DNA of 64,000 nucleotides. Source: Streptomyces sp. NBC_01476. GTDB taxonomy: Bacteria > Actinomycetota > Actinomycetes > Streptomycetales > Streptomycetaceae. A model generated the notes under the pieces. That model was not told the origin of the DNA, made no database searches, and saw nothing but the letters and a program-made list of their open reading frames with translations. The position numbers and the translations under genes were made by a program. Below are positions 62,426-64,000 of this stretch, in pieces (the stretch's first letter is position 1; each line of letters starts with the position of its first letter). The stretch covers positions 3,171,001-3,235,000 of the forward strand of contig NZ_CP109446.1 of NCBI RefSeq assembly GCF_036227265.1, read 5' to 3'.

Positions 62426-62653
62426 CGCGGGAGCGCGAACCGGCGGCGCTCGCCCGCTGGTTGCCGTCCACCGCTGCCCTCCCCGGCGCTGCTTCCCGCT
62501 GTCCTGCCGTACCAGCACGCCGGTTCGCCGCTGCGGCGATGCGCCGGTTCGCTGAATTGCTGATTCGCCACACCCTCGCCTTCCCGCCCCCGTGGGCCCG
62601 TGGGCCCGAACTGCGGTGCCCGGCAGGCGACGTGACCGGCCCGGACCGGCATC

Positions 62654-62917
62654 ATGTCCGTCATGACCAGCAGCAGCCGGACTCCGGGCAAGCGGCCACG
62701 CGGCACGCTGTCCCGGTTCCTCTCCCCCGGGCCCGATTCCTCGACGGCGCAGCTCCGCGCCTACGCGACGGTCTGGGCCGTGCTGCTCCCGGTCTGGGTG
62801 AGCGCGCAGTGGTGGTCCCACCCCGACACCCTGCGCCGGGTGCTGTACGTGGTGCTGTCGCTGGTCTCCGTCACGCAGTCGCTGAGCGCGGTGGCACTGC
62901 TGCGCCGGCGCCGCTGA
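62654..62917 (+). CDS. Small two-helix membrane protein
   Basis: 87 residues (ATG 62654 or, without the first three residues, ATG 62663). Two hydrophobic segments (about residues 40-55 and 62-82) are preceded by a basic, Ser-rich N-terminus; it ends RRRR, so the C-terminus is probably cytoplasmic. I recognise no family. Confidence 0.6.
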   Translation: MSVMTSSSRTPGKRPRGTLSRFLSPGPDSSTAQLRAYATVWAVLLPVWVSAQWWSHPDTLRRVLYVVLSLVSVTQSLSAVALLRRRR

Positions 62918-63116
62918 CCGCCGGGCAGGCGGCGCGGCCGGGCGGCCCGGCCGGGCACTCACCCCGCCCACCTCGCTCACCCCGCCCTCCCCGCCCGAGA
63001 AGTGGCCCGCCGACCGATATGCGACGCGGTGGGCTACTGCTCGCCACGCATCCGGGGTTACCTTCCGATACGCCACCCTTTCCTTCGTACGACATTCCAG
63101 GTTCCAGGAGTTCCGC

Positions 63117-64000
63117 ATGCCCGAGCCCTCCTCCGCCGCCCCTGGTGCCCCGGCGAGCGCCGCGGCACCCGACGCCATCGTCATCGGCGCCGGCCCCGGC
63201 GGCCTGGCCGCGGCGGCGGCACTGCGGCAGCGCGGACTGCGACCGCTGGTGCTGGAGCGCGGTGAACAGCTCGGCACGTCCTGGCGCAACCACTACGACC
63301 GGCTGCGTCTGCACACCACCCGCCGGCTCTCGTCGCTGCCGGGGCTGGCCATACCCCGTGCGTACGGGCGCTGGGTCGGCCGTGACGACGTGGTGCGGTA
63401 TCTGGAGCGCTACGCCGAGCACCACGACCTCGACATCGCCACCGGCATCGAAGTGACCCGGGTCGAGAGATCGGACTCCGGGTGGGAACTGCCCGCGACC
63501 GGCGGCCGGGTGCTGACCTCCCCGGTGGTCGTGGTGGCGACCGGCCACAACCACACGCCGTACATCCCCGACTGGCCGGGACGGGACACCTTCTCCGGTG
63601 AGCTGCTGCACGCTTCGGAGTACCGGAACGCCGGCCCGTACCAGGGGCGGGACGTGCTGGTGGTCGGCGTCGGCAACACCGGCGCGGAGTTGGCGGTGGA
63701 CCTGGCCGAGGGCGGCGCGTCCCGGGTGCGGCTTGCGGTGCGGACCCCGCCGCACATCATGCGCCGTTCCACCGCGGGCTGGCCCGCGCAGGCCAGCGGC
63801 ATCGTCTGCCGCCGGCTGCCGACCGCGGTGGTGGACCGGATCGCGCCGTACCTGGCGAAGGTGAGCGTCCCCGATCTGTCCGGCTTCGGCCTGCCCCGCC
63901 CCACCACCGGTCTGTACGCGCGGGTGCACGAGGGGGCGATCCCGGTGCAGGACGTCGGCCTGATCGCCGCCGTGCGCTCCCGCCGGGTCGAACCGGTCGC
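63117..64000 (+). CDS. FAD/NAD(P)-dependent flavin monooxygenase, N-terminal part (runs off window)
   Basis: Frame from ATG 63117 (CCAGGAG upstream) stays open to the window end, 294 residues. FAD-binding GxGxxG is IVIGAGPGGLAAAAAL, followed by LERGEQLGTSWRNHYDRLRLHT, a flavin-monooxygenase signature. VVVATGHNHTPYIPDWPG and the NADP-binding VVGVGNTGAELAVDLAEGG come later. This is the FMO/YUCCA-like class that hydroxylates small nucleophiles. The C-terminal third is missing. Confidence 0.85.
   Translation, partial: MPEPSSAAPGAPASAAAPDAIVIGAGPGGLAAAAALRQRGLRPLVLERGEQLGTSWRNHYDRLRLHTTRRLSSLPGLAIPRAYGRWVGRDDVVRYLERYAEHHDLDIATGIEVTRVERSDSGWELPATGGRVLTSPVVVVATGHNHTPYIPDWPGRDTFSGELLHASEYRNAGPYQGRDVLVVGVGNTGAELAVDLAEGGASRVRLAVRTPPHIMRRSTAGWPAQASGIVCRRLPTAVVDRIAPYLAKVSVPDLSGFGLPRPTTGLYARVHEGAIPVQDVGLIAAVRSRRVEPV

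Overview
The window is very GC-rich, densely coded, and uses many GTG starts. Its gene families are typical of filamentous actinobacteria: HrdD sigma factor, an AfsK/AfsR/AfsS-like signalling locus, FbiC, an XRE + DUF397 pair, DHA2 exporters and CebR-boxed cellulases. It is chromosomal DNA of a Streptomycetaceae member. From memory, hrdD and the afs genes lie far apart in Streptomyces coelicolor (SCO32xx versus SCO44xx); here they are about 46 kb apart, so gene order differs from that model. I see no transposase, integrase, phage module or CRISPR array.

Layout. 0-7 kb: end of an MFS transporter, an FmdB zinc-ribbon gene behind a CIRCE-type operator, MTA phosphorylase, a SAF/CpaB-like protein, an mscL pseudogene broken by an in-frame amber codon, a Cds1-like PLP enzyme, a VIT1/CCC1 protein and hrdD. 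7-19 kb: a stress/detoxification block with a GNAT acetyltransferase, a LigB-type extradiol dioxygenase plus lipoprotein, two DHA2 exporters, TetR and MarR regulators, an orphan ABC ATPase, a large membrane protein, and a flavin monooxygenase/FMN reductase operon. A TTGAA-N2-TTCAA motif occurs in front of the dioxygenase (twice), marR (once) and the monooxygenase (once, one mismatch), so these may form one MarR regulon.

19-25 kb: tRNA-Arg(CCT), then a secreted cellulose-degradation pair (GH12 endoglucanase behind a CebR-like box, and a large GH3 beta-glucosidase with two ricin-type lectin domains). 25-33 kb: two divergent XRE regulators sharing a GGTTGCATG motif, an ArsP-like permease, an RluA-type pseudouridine synthase, a two-domain VOC protein, panD, a FUSC membrane protein and a divergent MarR gene. 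33-36 kb: a copper operon (copZ-copA) behind CsoR-like palindromes. 36-43 kb: a D,D-carboxypeptidase with an enormous acidic cytoplasmic tail, a GPP34 protein, an XRE + DUF397 pair and a class I aminotransferase. 43-52 kb: sodium:solute symporter, ADP-ribosylglycohydrolase, phosphodiester glycosidase, FbiC (F420 precursor synthesis) and a CehA/McbA-type PHP hydrolase.

52-61 kb holds the afs-type global regulatory locus: a degenerate acyl-AMP-ligase-like zinc-ribbon protein, AfsR, a 58-residue AfsS-like peptide with two PDNWHAE repeats preceded by 11-bp-phased heptamer repeats, a striking G-run tract, a membrane protein and the AfsK kinase (Lys44 and Thr168 conserved). 61-64 kb: VOC protein, TetR, a small membrane protein and the start of a flavin monooxygenase. 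The most unusual items are the MarR regulon candidate, the divergent AfsS with its operator and G tract, the degenerate ligase beside afsR, the CIRCE element on fmdB, and the mscL nonsense mutation.
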